A DNA stretch of 64,000 bases from CBDDFN01 sp965227065 (GTDB lineage Bacteria; Pseudomonadota; Alphaproteobacteria; SPJN01), in the NCBI GenBank assembly GCA_965227065.1, contig CBDDFN010000012.1:62001-126000 (forward strand), given 5' to 3'. Under the pieces are notes generated by a model that was given only the letters and a program-made list of their open reading frames with translations, searched no databases and was not told the origin of the DNA. The position numbers and the translations under genes are program-made. Positions 1 to 8,689 of the stretch are shown here, in pieces (position 1 is the first letter of the stretch; each line of letters begins with the position of its first letter).

Positions 1-2292
1 CTTTGCCCATGACGCTTGATTTTCATAGAAGAAAACCGACTTCAACCAGTCCCGGAGTCCATAGACCAGTGCCGGCACCGCATGGGGACTGCTTTGCTCG
101 CCACGCGATCTGCGCCCCGTGGAGGATGGCGTTTCAACGAAAATCTGGCTGGAATAAACCGCCTGGCCAAAGGGTCTGTTCGACAAGGTTTGGCTTGGCG
201 CGTTAAAGGCCAGCTGAAAGGCCTGCTCCACCTGACGAGCGGAAACGGCGTGCGCGGCACTGCCCACAAAAGCCAGGCGCTGTTCAGCTGTGCGCAAAAG
301 ATTGAGCCTGCGCGCGATGAGCAAAACAATGTCCAAGCCGCCCGTGCTGGCAATCATCTCGTGCATCTCGCGGGAACCGTCTTGATCCCCTTCGCTTAGG
401 ATCACGAACCCGTTCATTGCTTTGCGCGCTTCCGCATCATCACCTAGAAAATTGGCCCGGAATGCCGCGCCAACCGCCATAGCCCGCCTTAGCGCAAACG
501 CTGCGACAGTGGCATCTTCGTGGCCTGATGTGCTCAGGGACAGGATCTGCCTGTCAATTGACTCAAGCAACGCGATCGCACCGGCAAGCGTATGAAAGTC
601 CATGTCCTCATTTTCGCGGCGCGATGACAATTGTGCTTCACTCACGCTTAAAAGACCTGCGAGCTTCATCCTATGCTGATTAAGTTGCGAAAGCGCGCGC
701 CAATCATCATCATTCAGCACATAGCGAACCAACGGGCCGGTGATAGTCCGCCCCAAATAAGAACTGGGTTTTTCGTAAAACCGAAGCACATTGTCTGAGA
801 TACCGTGTTCATCGCGCGTTTTGGTCTTGGAATGATAGCGGGCGAGATCCAGGGCATTGTCGAGCTGTTCCAAGCTGGGGGCGACGAGCAAACTAAAATC
901 CAGTGACAGATCGATGCTTTCATCCCGCAACGGATTACTCAGGCTTACCAGATGTTCAGAATGCTCACCCAATTGTGCGCCCGGGTTATAGCGGCGCTTG
1001 GCTGCCCGCGTGTGAATGGTGTGAATAAAGCGGTCGAGCGGGGCATTATCAGCAAACGCTTCATACAGTTTGACGACCACACCCCACAGGGATTCGATTT
1101 CCTTGGCACTTGCCAGCTTGTTACCAATCCGATGCGTGCTGGCCAGTTTCTCGGCTTTGTTTACGGACTTGTCCAACAACACACCGAGGTCTGGTGCGAA
1201 CTTTGTGATGGCTTTCTTCAGCCTCTTCATATTCACCGAGTGGCCCACCAGCATCTTGATGGCGAGGGCGAGCTCTTTTTTCTGCTCAGTCGTTAAGCGC
1301 TTGTTGCGTAAATCCTTGATCTTGCCGAGCGTCTGTTTGGTTCGCCGCAGTTCAAAATAAAGAAATCCCGCGAGACGCGCGACTTGCTCACCAGGCTGAT
1401 CAGCAACAGCTGCCAGCATCGGCACTGGATCATATTCGTGCTCAAGAAACGCAAAATAGTCTGCTGCTTCATCCTGTCCTGTAAAACCCGCCAATCTCCC
1501 CAACACGTTATAAATGGCGCTCGCCCCGCCACCCACTGGCCGGACACCAACGGATTTATAGATTTGTTGATCAATGTCGCGAGCAACCTTGTTGATGGAA
1601 TCGGCGGCGCCATTCCAGAGCTGGATGGCTGTCTCATCGGGGTAGCTGACAATCTGGTACGCAGCTTGTGCTGCATACAGTCCGCCATGCAGACCATGTG
1701 CGATCAGGGCTTCATCACTTTGTTTGGCCATGCCGCGCATAAAGTTGAGTTTCTGCTCAACCATGTCGGGCTGATGCCCGTGATCGACGGCACCATCGGC
1801 GCCAAACTCGCCCGGCGATTGAGATTCCTGTTCCAAACGGTGCAATTCACGCTTTAGCGCGAGTTCCGATTGCTTCGCAGTGACATCGAATGCGTTCTGA
1901 TCCTGTTGCGGCACAGGCTGATCTTCCCGCTGATATCCGTCTTCATCCGGTACCACCATCGATGGGGCTTCACGCCTGTCCTCCTCCACAACAAAAGAAA
2001 GGTCGTTTGAAGTCTGGACCTGTTCCTCACCATCCGGCTGAAACTCTGCTTGCGGAGCCTCTGTATCAATGAAACCGGTGGTGTCGGAAGGTCCTGACGG
2101 GACAGTGGCATCACCTGCTTCAATCGCCTTCGGCGAAGATCGCTTTGTTTCGGCCTCATGAATCTCCGCAGGCTGGTCTTCATCATCTTCAAAATCTTTT
2201 GCCAGCTGTTCCAGATAGTTGAGATTGTGATCATCCTGGACAGCGTTAAGTGTGCGCAAATAGGCCGGGCCAAAAGGTTCAGTGTCATTCAT
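1..2292 (-). CDS. Large putative internal virion protein (3' end beyond window)
   Basis: An uninterrupted minus-strand frame runs from an ATG at 2292 to the left edge, giving at least 764 codons with no stop. AGGA lies 7 bases before the ATG. The first 170 residues or so are acidic and rich in Gln, Glu and Pro, as in a disordered tail. The rest is mixed helical sequence with no signal peptide and no motif I recognise. It follows the gp14-like and 492-aa core genes in the place where T7-like phages carry their largest internal virion (ejection) proteins, so that role is inferred from position and size only. The three plus-strand Cys-rich genes separate it from the rest of the module. Confidence 0.6.
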   Translation of the reverse strand, partial: MNDTEPFGPAYLRTLNAVQDDHNLNYLEQLAKDFEDDEDQPAEIHEAETKRSSPKAIEAGDATVPSGPSDTTGFIDTEAPQAEFQPDGEEQVQTSNDLSFVVEEDRREAPSMVVPDEDGYQREDQPVPQQDQNAFDVTAKQSELALKRELHRLEQESQSPGEFGADGAVDHGHQPDMVEQKLNFMRGMAKQSDEALIAHGLHGGLYAAQAAYQIVSYPDETAIQLWNGAADSINKVARDIDQQIYKSVGVRPVGGGASAIYNVLGRLAGFTGQDEAADYFAFLEHEYDPVPMLAAVADQPGEQVARLAGFLYFELRRTKQTLGKIKDLRNKRLTTEQKKELALAIKMLVGHSVNMKRLKKAITKFAPDLGVLLDKSVNKAEKLASTHRIGNKLASAKEIESLWGVVVKLYEAFADNAPLDRFIHTIHTRAAKRRYNPGAQLGEHSEHLVSLSNPLRDESIDLSLDFSLLVAPSLEQLDNALDLARYHSKTKTRDEHGISDNVLRFYEKPSSYLGRTITGPLVRYVLNDDDWRALSQLNQHRMKLAGLLSVSEAQLSSRRENEDMDFHTLAGAIALLESIDRQILSLSTSGHEDATVAAFALRRAMAVGAAFRANFLGDDAEARKAMNGFVILSEGDQDGSREMHEMIASTGGLDIVLLIARRLNLLRTAEQRLAFVGSAAHAVSARQVEQAFQLAFNAPSQTLSNRPFGQAVYSSQIFVETPSSTGRRSRGEQSSPHAVPALVYGLRDWLKSVFFYENQASWAK

Positions 2293-2387
2293 AAGAGGAT
2301 CCTTTTTACGATCTTGTTTTGTTCTTGCTAATGTTTCGGCTTGTTTTTAAGGTGACGGGTGAGTGGCAATCTGGCGGGAATTCTTGA

Positions 2388-3341
2388 ATGAGTATTTTGC
2401 TCGTACTTTTGCTCGGGCTGCCTGGAACGCCCGATCCGGGGGTGCCGCAAAGCGTTCAGCTGGAAACATCATACAGCTGCCAGAGCACCACCCTGGTGGA
2501 CCCCGGCCATCAGCTTTTCGATACGGGCGATAGTGACCAGGGCGCCAATGCCCCGCCGGTTTATTCAAGCTTCTGCGTCAGGGGCATGGCCGGCAAGACC
2601 GATCAGTTCGGAAACATGCACCCGCCCAAAGCGGCGCGCGCGGCCTTTATTGCCGTGTTTGACAAACGCACGGCGGCACAAAAGGCTGGTGTGCAGATAT
2701 TCTTCAGCGCCTCAATCGAGCAGTGCGAAACAAGCCGCAAAGCCTATCAGGCCCATATCGGCGCGCTTCTTGGCCTTGATGAGGACGCCCCGCCCTATCC
2801 CCGTGCCGCCTGCATTCGGCTCTATGGCAAGCGCAGCGAGAAAAGCAAAAATGTTCCGCCGCTTCCGCCATCCGACCGGCTGGTGATCGGAACCGATGTT
2901 CTTGACCCCGCAACCGCACAGTTCTGGACAATACCAGTTGAAACTTTACAAGCCTGTCTTGCGGCAAAGAAAGCCTTGGGAAAACCATTTGATGCCGTGA
3001 ACAGCTGGCAACCGGTTCAAAACGGCATGCACCGGCCGCTGATCGGCATGTCCTGCGCCTCGATTTTCGACCCCTTTGTGACTCGGCCCAAAGACATTGA
3101 CACAATGCCTGAGCTTCACGTCATGCTGGCGGGCTTCATGACCGATAATGGCCAACCGATACCCGGCAAACCTGCGGTGGTGCAATTTCCAGTCCGCAAT
3201 TTTGATCGCTGTGAATCAACCGGCAGCGGTCTTGAATTCTACATCGCCACCGCAGCCCCGGAATTCATTGATTCTGAATGGCTGAGAACCCAGATGGCCG
3301 TCACCTGTATTCCCCTGCGCGAGGCCGACGCCTTCGATTAA
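2388..3341 (+). CDS. Secreted Cys-rich protein, copy 1 of a paralogous trio
   Basis: A 317-aa protein with a short hydrophobic N-terminus, an invariant LLGLPGTPDPGVPQS block, and eight cysteines spread along the chain, which suggests disulfides and a periplasmic or extracellular home. I do not recognise the family. It is identical to the gene at 4477-5430 after the first nine residues and related to the one at 3464-4420. All three lie on the plus strand, opposite to the flanking virion genes, so they look like an inserted cassette. The start is uncertain because no strong ribosome site precedes it. The signal peptide is weak by eye. Confidence 0.7.
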   Translation: MSILLVLLLGLPGTPDPGVPQSVQLETSYSCQSTTLVDPGHQLFDTGDSDQGANAPPVYSSFCVRGMAGKTDQFGNMHPPKAARAAFIAVFDKRTAAQKAGVQIFFSASIEQCETSRKAYQAHIGALLGLDEDAPPYPRAACIRLYGKRSEKSKNVPPLPPSDRLVIGTDVLDPATAQFWTIPVETLQACLAAKKALGKPFDAVNSWQPVQNGMHRPLIGMSCASIFDPFVTRPKDIDTMPELHVMLAGFMTDNGQPIPGKPAVVQFPVRNFDRCESTGSGLEFYIATAAPEFIDSEWLRTQMAVTCIPLREADAFD

Positions 3342-3463
3342 ACCGCCCCGCTCATCCTGACCATGTCGCCCATTGCTGATCCTGTTTTGTTCTTGCGCAC
3401 CCATGGCTGCGCGCCTATGGTGCGAACGGGTGGCGCTGCTTGAGTGTAAATGGTGAGGCAACC

Positions 3464-4420
3464 ATGAAGGTGTTGATGATCATTCTGCTTGGCCTGCCTG
3501 GCACACCTGATCCCGGAGTGCCGCAGAGCTTTCAGCTGGAATCCTCTTATGGGTGCGATTGGTCAACCAACGCAGATCTCAATGTTCATGTGTTTGACAT
3601 GAAAGATGCCGACGGCGCGCAAAATGAGCAACCGGTCCACTCCAGCTTTTGTTACAACGCCACCGCCGCCAAGATCGATCAATTCGGCAATCTTGAAACA
3701 CACTTCACGGGTGCCAAAGCTGCTTTCATGGCAGTCTTCGACAAACGCATCACGACGCAAAAAGCAGGTGTCCAGTTCTTTTACACCCCGTCATTTTCCC
3801 AATGTGAAACGCGCCGCGACGATTATCAGGACCATATCGGCAAGCTGCTCGGTCTTGCCGACAACGCCGCTGCCTATCCTCCCGCTGCATGCATTCAGCT
3901 CACTGATAAAACAATAAACGCCAGACCGGCCGGCACAACGACATGGCTCACACACAGGCTGGTGATCGCCACCGATGTCCTTGACCCCGCAACCGCCCAG
4001 TTCTGGGTTTTGCCGATTGAGAATTTGAAAGCCTGCCTGGCCGCCAAATCGATGGTCACGCAGAGATTTGAGCAGGCCGCCGCTCAAGGGCCGATCAAAA
4101 GCGGGATGCACCGGCCCAAAATTTCGCTGTCCTGCATCGAAGTCTTTGATCCGGAAAATCTGCCCCCCATGCGATCGAAAAAATTGTCGGGAGATGCGGT
4201 AATGTTGTCGGGCATCGTAACCGATCACGGTCGGCCCATTCCGGGCAGGCCCGCCGTAATTCAAGTTCCCATCCGCAATATGGACCGGTGCGCAACGGCC
4301 GCGAAGACCCTCCACAATGATTTCAGCACCGCCCAGCCAGATGCTGCAGACGCCGGCGGGACGCGAACTCAGCTGGCCTTGGCCTGCATCCCGCTGCACG
4401 AAAGCGCCTCCACACAATAA
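3464..4420 (+). CDS. Secreted Cys-rich protein, divergent middle paralog
   Basis: A 318-aa paralog of its two neighbours. It keeps the LLGLPGTPDPGVPQS N-terminal block, the central DRLVIATDVLDPATAQFW-type segment (the neighbours read IGTDVLDPATAQFW), the cysteine positions and the C-terminal TQLALACIPL motif. The rest of the sequence differs substantially. The start was chosen at the ATG at 3464 because GAGG precedes it and the N-terminus then matches that of copy 3. An upstream in-frame codon would add a poorly matching extension. The function is unknown. The conserved cysteines and hydrophobic N-terminus suggest export. Confidence 0.7.
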   Translation: MKVLMIILLGLPGTPDPGVPQSFQLESSYGCDWSTNADLNVHVFDMKDADGAQNEQPVHSSFCYNATAAKIDQFGNLETHFTGAKAAFMAVFDKRITTQKAGVQFFYTPSFSQCETRRDDYQDHIGKLLGLADNAAAYPPAACIQLTDKTINARPAGTTTWLTHRLVIATDVLDPATAQFWVLPIENLKACLAAKSMVTQRFEQAAAQGPIKSGMHRPKISLSCIEVFDPENLPPMRSKKLSGDAVMLSGIVTDHGRPIPGRPAVIQVPIRNMDRCATAAKTLHNDFSTAQPDAADAGGTRTQLALACIPLHESASTQ

Positions 4421-4476
4421 ATCGGCGAACCCTATGAGGCGTTGAAAACTATGCTGTTGCTTGTAGCGAAAATGCC

Positions 4477-5430
4477 ATGAAAACGCTGATGATCATTTTG
4501 CTCGGGCTGCCTGGAACGCCCGATCCGGGGGTGCCGCAAAGCGTTCAGCTGGAAACATCATACAGCTGCCAGAGCACCACCCTGGTGGACCCCGGCCATC
4601 AGCTTTTCGATACGGGCGATAGTGACCAGGGCGCCAATGCCCCGCCGGTTTATTCAAGCTTCTGCGTCAGGGGCATGGCCGGCAAGACCGATCAGTTCGG
4701 AAACATGCACCCGCCCAAAGCGGCGCGCGCGGCCTTTATTGCCGTGTTTGACAAACGCACGGCGGCACAAAAGGCTGGTGTGCAGATATTCTTCAGCGCC
4801 TCAATCGAGCAGTGCGAAACAAGCCGCAAAGCCTATCAGGCCCATATCGGCGCGCTTCTTGGCCTTGATGAGGACGCCCCGCCCTATCCCCGTGCCGCCT
4901 GCATTCGGCTCTATGGCAAGCGCAGCGAGAAAAGCAAAAATGTTCCGCCGCTTCCGCCATCCGACCGGCTGGTGATCGGAACCGATGTTCTTGACCCCGC
5001 AACCGCACAGTTCTGGACAATACCAGTTGAAACTTTACAAGCCTGTCTTGCGGCAAAGAAAGCCTTGGGAAAACCATTTGATGCCGTGAACAGCTGGCAA
5101 CCGGTTCAAAACGGCATGCACCGGCCGCTGATCGGCATGTCCTGCGCCTCGATTTTCGACCCCTTTGTGACTCGGCCCAAAGACATTGACACAATGCCTG
5201 AGCTTCACGTCATGCTGGCGGGCTTCATGACCGATAATGGCCAACCGATACCCGGCAAACCTGCGGTGGTGCAATTTCCAGTCCGCAATTTTGATCGCTG
5301 TGAATCAACCGGCAGCGGTCTTGAATTCTACATCGCCACCGCAGCCCCGGAATTCATTGATTCTGAATGGCTGAGAACCCAGATGGCCGTCACCTGTATT
5401 CCCCTGCGCGAGGCCGACGCCTTCGATTAA
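4477..5430 (+). CDS. Secreted Cys-rich protein, copy 3 (identical body to copy 1)
   Basis: A 317-aa protein whose sequence is identical to the 2388-3341 product from residue 8 onward, with only the N-terminal leader changed (MKTLMII in place of MSILLVL). The stop lies 16 bases before the converging 492-aa core protein gene. Eight cysteines and a short hydrophobic N-terminus suggest an exported, disulfide-bonded protein of unknown function. The perfect identity to copy 1 points to a recent duplication or to gene conversion. Confidence 0.7.
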   Translation: MKTLMIILLGLPGTPDPGVPQSVQLETSYSCQSTTLVDPGHQLFDTGDSDQGANAPPVYSSFCVRGMAGKTDQFGNMHPPKAARAAFIAVFDKRTAAQKAGVQIFFSASIEQCETSRKAYQAHIGALLGLDEDAPPYPRAACIRLYGKRSEKSKNVPPLPPSDRLVIGTDVLDPATAQFWTIPVETLQACLAAKKALGKPFDAVNSWQPVQNGMHRPLIGMSCASIFDPFVTRPKDIDTMPELHVMLAGFMTDNGQPIPGKPAVVQFPVRNFDRCESTGSGLEFYIATAAPEFIDSEWLRTQMAVTCIPLREADAFD

Positions 5431-5445
5431 ACCGCCCCGCTTATC

Positions 5446-6924
5446 CTAGTCGGCGGAAAACTTTTCCCATAGCCGGATCAGATCGGTTTGTTCGTTCACG
5501 TCGCGCTGGGACAAAAAATTCTGCCGCTTTGCCGTGAGAACCCGCCGCGCGCTTGCACGCTTGTCAAATTTACCATGGGTGAACACCATATAGGGCGTGC
5601 GGTCCGGCTCCGTCTGTGCGCTGGCCTTGAAGCGCTGGACGACCGTTTCCGATGCTTCGGCCGGGGTTTTGCCTGACAAGACCTCGGACTGGAAAAACCG
5701 CCGCGCTTCAGCTGCCAGCAAAATATCATCGCTGTCATTGAAGCGCTTATAGCCTTCGGGTGATTGAAACACTTCCCGCATCCATTGATTTTGGGCGGTC
5801 TTATATTCCTGGCTTTGCATCTTCTCCGCGCCGCTCAGATAGGTGCTAAACTCATTGAGCGTTTCACGCGTGATCTGTCCGTCAATGGCCGCCGCCATCA
5901 GGTCGGTCGCATCCAAAGTGCCGGCCTCAACCTTGTCCATCAGCCTGTGCACCGCCAATGGCGCATCAACACGCCCAAACGCATCGGCCTGATCAACCAG
6001 ACGATAGGCGCTCAGCTGATCATACTGCGCGGTGGAAATTGAACGATTATCGAGCGCGGCTTCAAGATCTTCATCGCTGAGATCACCCCCAAAGGCTGAT
6101 TTTGCCATCTTTGTGTAAGTTTGGCTGCGGGCATGATGAAAACGCTCTAGCTTGGTTTCTTCATTGAGCCGATAGCCCTGATCCCGGCGCGCGCGCATCT
6201 TGTCGATACGCTCCTTGAGCATGGCAAGCTGATCGGCATCGAGATGCTTGGCCGCCATGCCACTGATCGTTTTGTCAACCTCGACGTCACGGCCCTCAAT
6301 CAGCATTTGCGAGGTCGCCGCCGTGAAGGCGCGCAACGTTGTTTCCTGCTTCCACTGCTCGACCTGATCAGGATCAAGCGCGCCAGCCTCGATCATCGCC
6401 GCGGCAGTGTCACCAATCAACGGCAAGGAATCAGACAAGGCAGCGGGATTGTTCTTCAATCCTGCATGAATTGTGTCCGCGCGCGTGCCGAGATAGGCGG
6501 TTTGCTGTTGATAATCGCGGTGCGCTTGAATGCCGGAAGCCAGATCTTCAACATATTTGTTAAGCGCCTCATCATCGGCCGCCGCTTGCTTTTGCGCCCG
6601 GCCATCAATCGCATAAGACCAGCCATTATTCGCATTCATACGCTGACGCACAGCCTGCCTGCTGGCATTCGCTTCTGCAACGGCGGTTTCAGGATCAAAG
6701 TCAGGCCGGTCTGCCAAATTGCTCATGGTTTCATGGGCGGCGCGCTGCTCAGCGTATCTTAGCTCTGCATTGTGCGCCTCATTCTTCTTCATCAGCTTGG
6801 CCCCGGTTGCAATCACCGTGTCTGTTGCTTCATCAAGTCCGGGAATGCCACGCACCTTGGTCTGTTCCATCGCGTGATTGTTTTTCAATTCGATCACCGG
6901 CGATGTCATTTTGATTTTTGCCAT
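5446..6924 (-). CDS. Putative internal core/ejection protein (gp15-like position)
   Basis: A 492-aa hydrophilic, largely alpha-helical protein rich in Ala, Gln, Glu and Arg, with no signal peptide. The ATG at 6924 is preceded by AGGAGG eight bases away. A GTG six bases upstream is less likely. It lies 12 bp downstream of the gp14-like gene and upstream of the giant 1-2292 protein, which is where T7-like phages encode the internal core proteins that form the ejection channel. I recognise no enzymatic motif, so the assignment rests on synteny and composition. Confidence 0.65.
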   Translation of the reverse strand: MAKIKMTSPVIELKNNHAMEQTKVRGIPGLDEATDTVIATGAKLMKKNEAHNAELRYAEQRAAHETMSNLADRPDFDPETAVAEANASRQAVRQRMNANNGWSYAIDGRAQKQAAADDEALNKYVEDLASGIQAHRDYQQQTAYLGTRADTIHAGLKNNPAALSDSLPLIGDTAAAMIEAGALDPDQVEQWKQETTLRAFTAATSQMLIEGRDVEVDKTISGMAAKHLDADQLAMLKERIDKMRARRDQGYRLNEETKLERFHHARSQTYTKMAKSAFGGDLSDEDLEAALDNRSISTAQYDQLSAYRLVDQADAFGRVDAPLAVHRLMDKVEAGTLDATDLMAAAIDGQITRETLNEFSTYLSGAEKMQSQEYKTAQNQWMREVFQSPEGYKRFNDSDDILLAAEARRFFQSEVLSGKTPAEASETVVQRFKASAQTEPDRTPYMVFTHGKFDKRASARRVLTAKRQNFLSQRDVNEQTDLIRLWEKFSAD

Positions 6925-6936
6925 GATCACCCCTCC

Positions 6937-7356
6937 TTAAGCGGCCAGCAATGAGCCGGTTTTCGAGGCCCCGGTCAGGATCGTACCGGCAATTGCCTGA
7001 TTGCCTTCAAAGCGCGCCAATCGTGCTTGAGCCTTGGCCGCCTCGATACTTTGCTCGGCCTCAAAGCGCTTGGTCAGAACATCAAGCTCAAAATTGCGCG
7101 CCATCTCATCGGCCACCAACAAGGGTGTGCCGGTGGTCGAGACAATGCCTGCGGCGGACATTGTGGCTTCCGCGGACGACATTTGCCGGCGTACATCCTT
7201 GCGTTGACGGCGTTCCTGCTCCATCGCGTTCTGGCGCGCCTGTTCAGCCCGGTTCTTGGCCGATTGGACATTGTAGCTTGCTTGCTGGGCCTGGGCGGTG
7301 GCTTGCATTGCTGTTGAGGCAATCGCCAGAACCGCCAATGCAGTTACATCACACAT
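6937..7356 (-). CDS. Virion core protein, T7 gp14-like
   Basis: A 139-aa protein with the layout of small podovirus core proteins: an MCD N-terminus, a short hydrophobic Ala-rich segment (residues 5-25), a long charged helix with an AEQARQNAMEQERRQRKDVRR stretch, and a Gly/Ala-rich tail. The internal SAAGIVSTTGTPLLV block is typical of the family. The ATG overlaps the stop of the upstream tail gene (TAATG) and has an AGGAG site, so it is translationally coupled. Its expected role is in the internal core or membrane channel during DNA ejection. Confidence 0.75.
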   Translation of the reverse strand: MCDVTALAVLAIASTAMQATAQAQQASYNVQSAKNRAEQARQNAMEQERRQRKDVRRQMSSAEATMSAAGIVSTTGTPLLVADEMARNFELDVLTKRFEAEQSIEAAKAQARLARFEGNQAIAGTILTGASKTGSLLAA

Positions 7357-8303
7357 TAGTCGTCTCCTACCAAAAGTTCTGAAATCAACGCGACAAGGGT
7401 GAAGGGTTCGGGACCGTCCGCTTCAAGGGTTAACCGCCCGTCCGTGTCAAAGCCTTCGTCAATCTGCACGCGTTTGTCGCCGGTGAACCAGGGCGGTGCG
7501 CCATCCAGCGGATCAGTCCCGTCGCGGAACACCAGATCGCGCAACCGCCCCCCCTTGCGGCCAATGCGTCCGCCGCCGCAATCGCGCAGCCGCAGTGTCG
7601 TGCGGTGAATGCGCTTGCCGCGGCCTTGAATGGGGCCGGTCGCGGTGGGTTGGGACGCCCGCAAGGTGGTGACGCGGGAAGCATAACCCAACCCGATCAG
7701 CACTTTGCTCGCCGGGGTGGCAAGCGTGACCGCCCCGTCTGTCACAACAGTGTCAGGCCGCCGGGCGCCATCAGCCCAGACCTGCACGGTCTTGCCTTCC
7801 AGATGATCCAGATTGTCAAACCGGGTTTCAGCCGCCCCCTGATAGGCCACCGCGCTATCGAGATAGATCGCGCCGTGCTTGTCATCGGGGCTGACCGAGT
7901 CAAAGGGCTGGGCCTGCCGCTCGATATAGCGCTGCGGCACTCCGCCGATTTCGCGCCGGACCACAGCCCAGATTTCATCGGAACTGCCATCGGGCGTGGG
8001 AATGACGGCCATGGACTCAATGGCGCCATCGGTTTCAATGCGCTGCCAGCCGACCACTTCCTGATCACGCCGATAGGTCATGGCGACCGCCTTGCCGTCC
8101 GAGCGCAAGGCCCAGACCAGGCGGTAAGGCTCCTGCGCCCAGGCGAGCGAGACCAGCCCCTTGACCGGATAATCAAAGTAAAGCTCCGGCGCGGCAATCA
8201 CCGCCATCGGGCCAACCCCATCCATACCCGCCACCAACCCCAGCGTTGAGGACCAGTCCAGCGTGGCCAGCGAGGGAACCGTCGTCAGGGTCAGATCCGT
8301 CAC
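7356..8303 (-). CDS. Tail tubular protein B / nozzle, C-terminal half
   Basis: A 315-aa protein that reads as the missing second half of the tail nozzle encoded at 8686-10152. It holds the LAWAQEPYRLVWALRSDGK motif, then EVVGW, the IWAVVRR strand, RYIERQ, and an IGLGYASRVTTLR block followed by GRGKRIHR. These occur in this order in the C-terminal part of one-piece podovirus nozzle proteins. About 45 residues with no nozzle match precede them. The start is a GTG overlapping the preceding stop (GTGA). Two separate polypeptides presumably co-assemble into the tail tip. Confidence 0.8.
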   Translation of the reverse strand: MTDLTLTTVPSLATLDWSSTLGLVAGMDGVGPMAVIAAPELYFDYPVKGLVSLAWAQEPYRLVWALRSDGKAVAMTYRRDQEVVGWQRIETDGAIESMAVIPTPDGSSDEIWAVVRREIGGVPQRYIERQAQPFDSVSPDDKHGAIYLDSAVAYQGAAETRFDNLDHLEGKTVQVWADGARRPDTVVTDGAVTLATPASKVLIGLGYASRVTTLRASQPTATGPIQGRGKRIHRTTLRLRDCGGGRIGRKGGRLRDLVFRDGTDPLDGAPPWFTGDKRVQIDEGFDTDGRLTLEADGPEPFTLVALISELLVGDD

Positions 8304-8689
8304 AGCACAAATACTCCCGAACCCGACGGTGAGACGGTCACGTCGGCATTCAGCGCACCGGGCAGCCCGCCAATGCCGGTATCGATATACAAAAAGGCCT
8401 GATCGGAATGGGATGCATTGTAAAAGACAATGGCATTCACCGTGGCGCCTGCCGAATCAACCGCGCCAAAGTCGATCTGGCTGCAGCTGATGCCCCCGCC
8501 TGTGACGGAAATGCCCGTCACGTCGGCCTCGGCAACCGAATGGCTGCTGATGGTTGAAAAGGCATTGGACCCCGCGGCAAATGTGTAAGTGTCGGCGATC
8601 AACGCGGCCTTGATCGTGTCTGAGCTGAAATCGATCTGCCCGGTCAGCAAATCATTTTTAAATCCATCGTAAAAACTGTTGGCCATCAT
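8300..8689 (-). CDS. Small phage structural protein inserted within the nozzle gene
   Basis: A 129-aa protein opening with MANSFYDGFKNDLLTGQIDF and then IKAALIADTYTF, the pattern of a small virion protein family common beside phage tail genes. It is predicted to be beta-rich, with a closing GSGVFVL strand. It overlaps the nozzle N-half stop (ATGA-type, 8686-8689) and the nozzle C-half start (8300-8303), so all three form one tightly coupled unit. GGAG lies five bases before the first ATG. The exact role (tail or fibre accessory) is not known. Confidence 0.7.
   Translation of the reverse strand: MMANSFYDGFKNDLLTGQIDFSSDTIKAALIADTYTFAAGSNAFSTISSHSVAEADVTGISVTGGGISCSQIDFGAVDSAGATVNAIVFYNASHSDQAFLYIDTGIGGLPGALNADVTVSPSGSGVFVL

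Larger units (their letters stand above)
2407..5441. repeat. Perfect 946-bp direct repeat (2407-3352 and 4496-5441)
   Basis: The two outer Cys-rich genes share an identical segment that starts in codon 7 and runs 11 bases past the stop codon, at a fixed offset of 2089 bp. The first mismatches outside it are at 2406/4495 and 3353/5442. The divergent middle gene lies between the arms. Recombination between the arms would delete one copy together with the middle gene. Confidence 0.9.

Noticed and set aside
1854..2288. 144-codon minus ORF with many Arg and Ser
   Set aside because: It is the +1 frame of the larger minus-strand gene that is open from 2292 to the window edge and has a good ribosome site.
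2309..3400. Short matching segment (GATCyTGTTTTGTTCTTGC) upstream of the first two Cys-rich genes as a regulatory site
   Set aside because: Too short and T-rich to separate from chance, and it is missing before the third gene.
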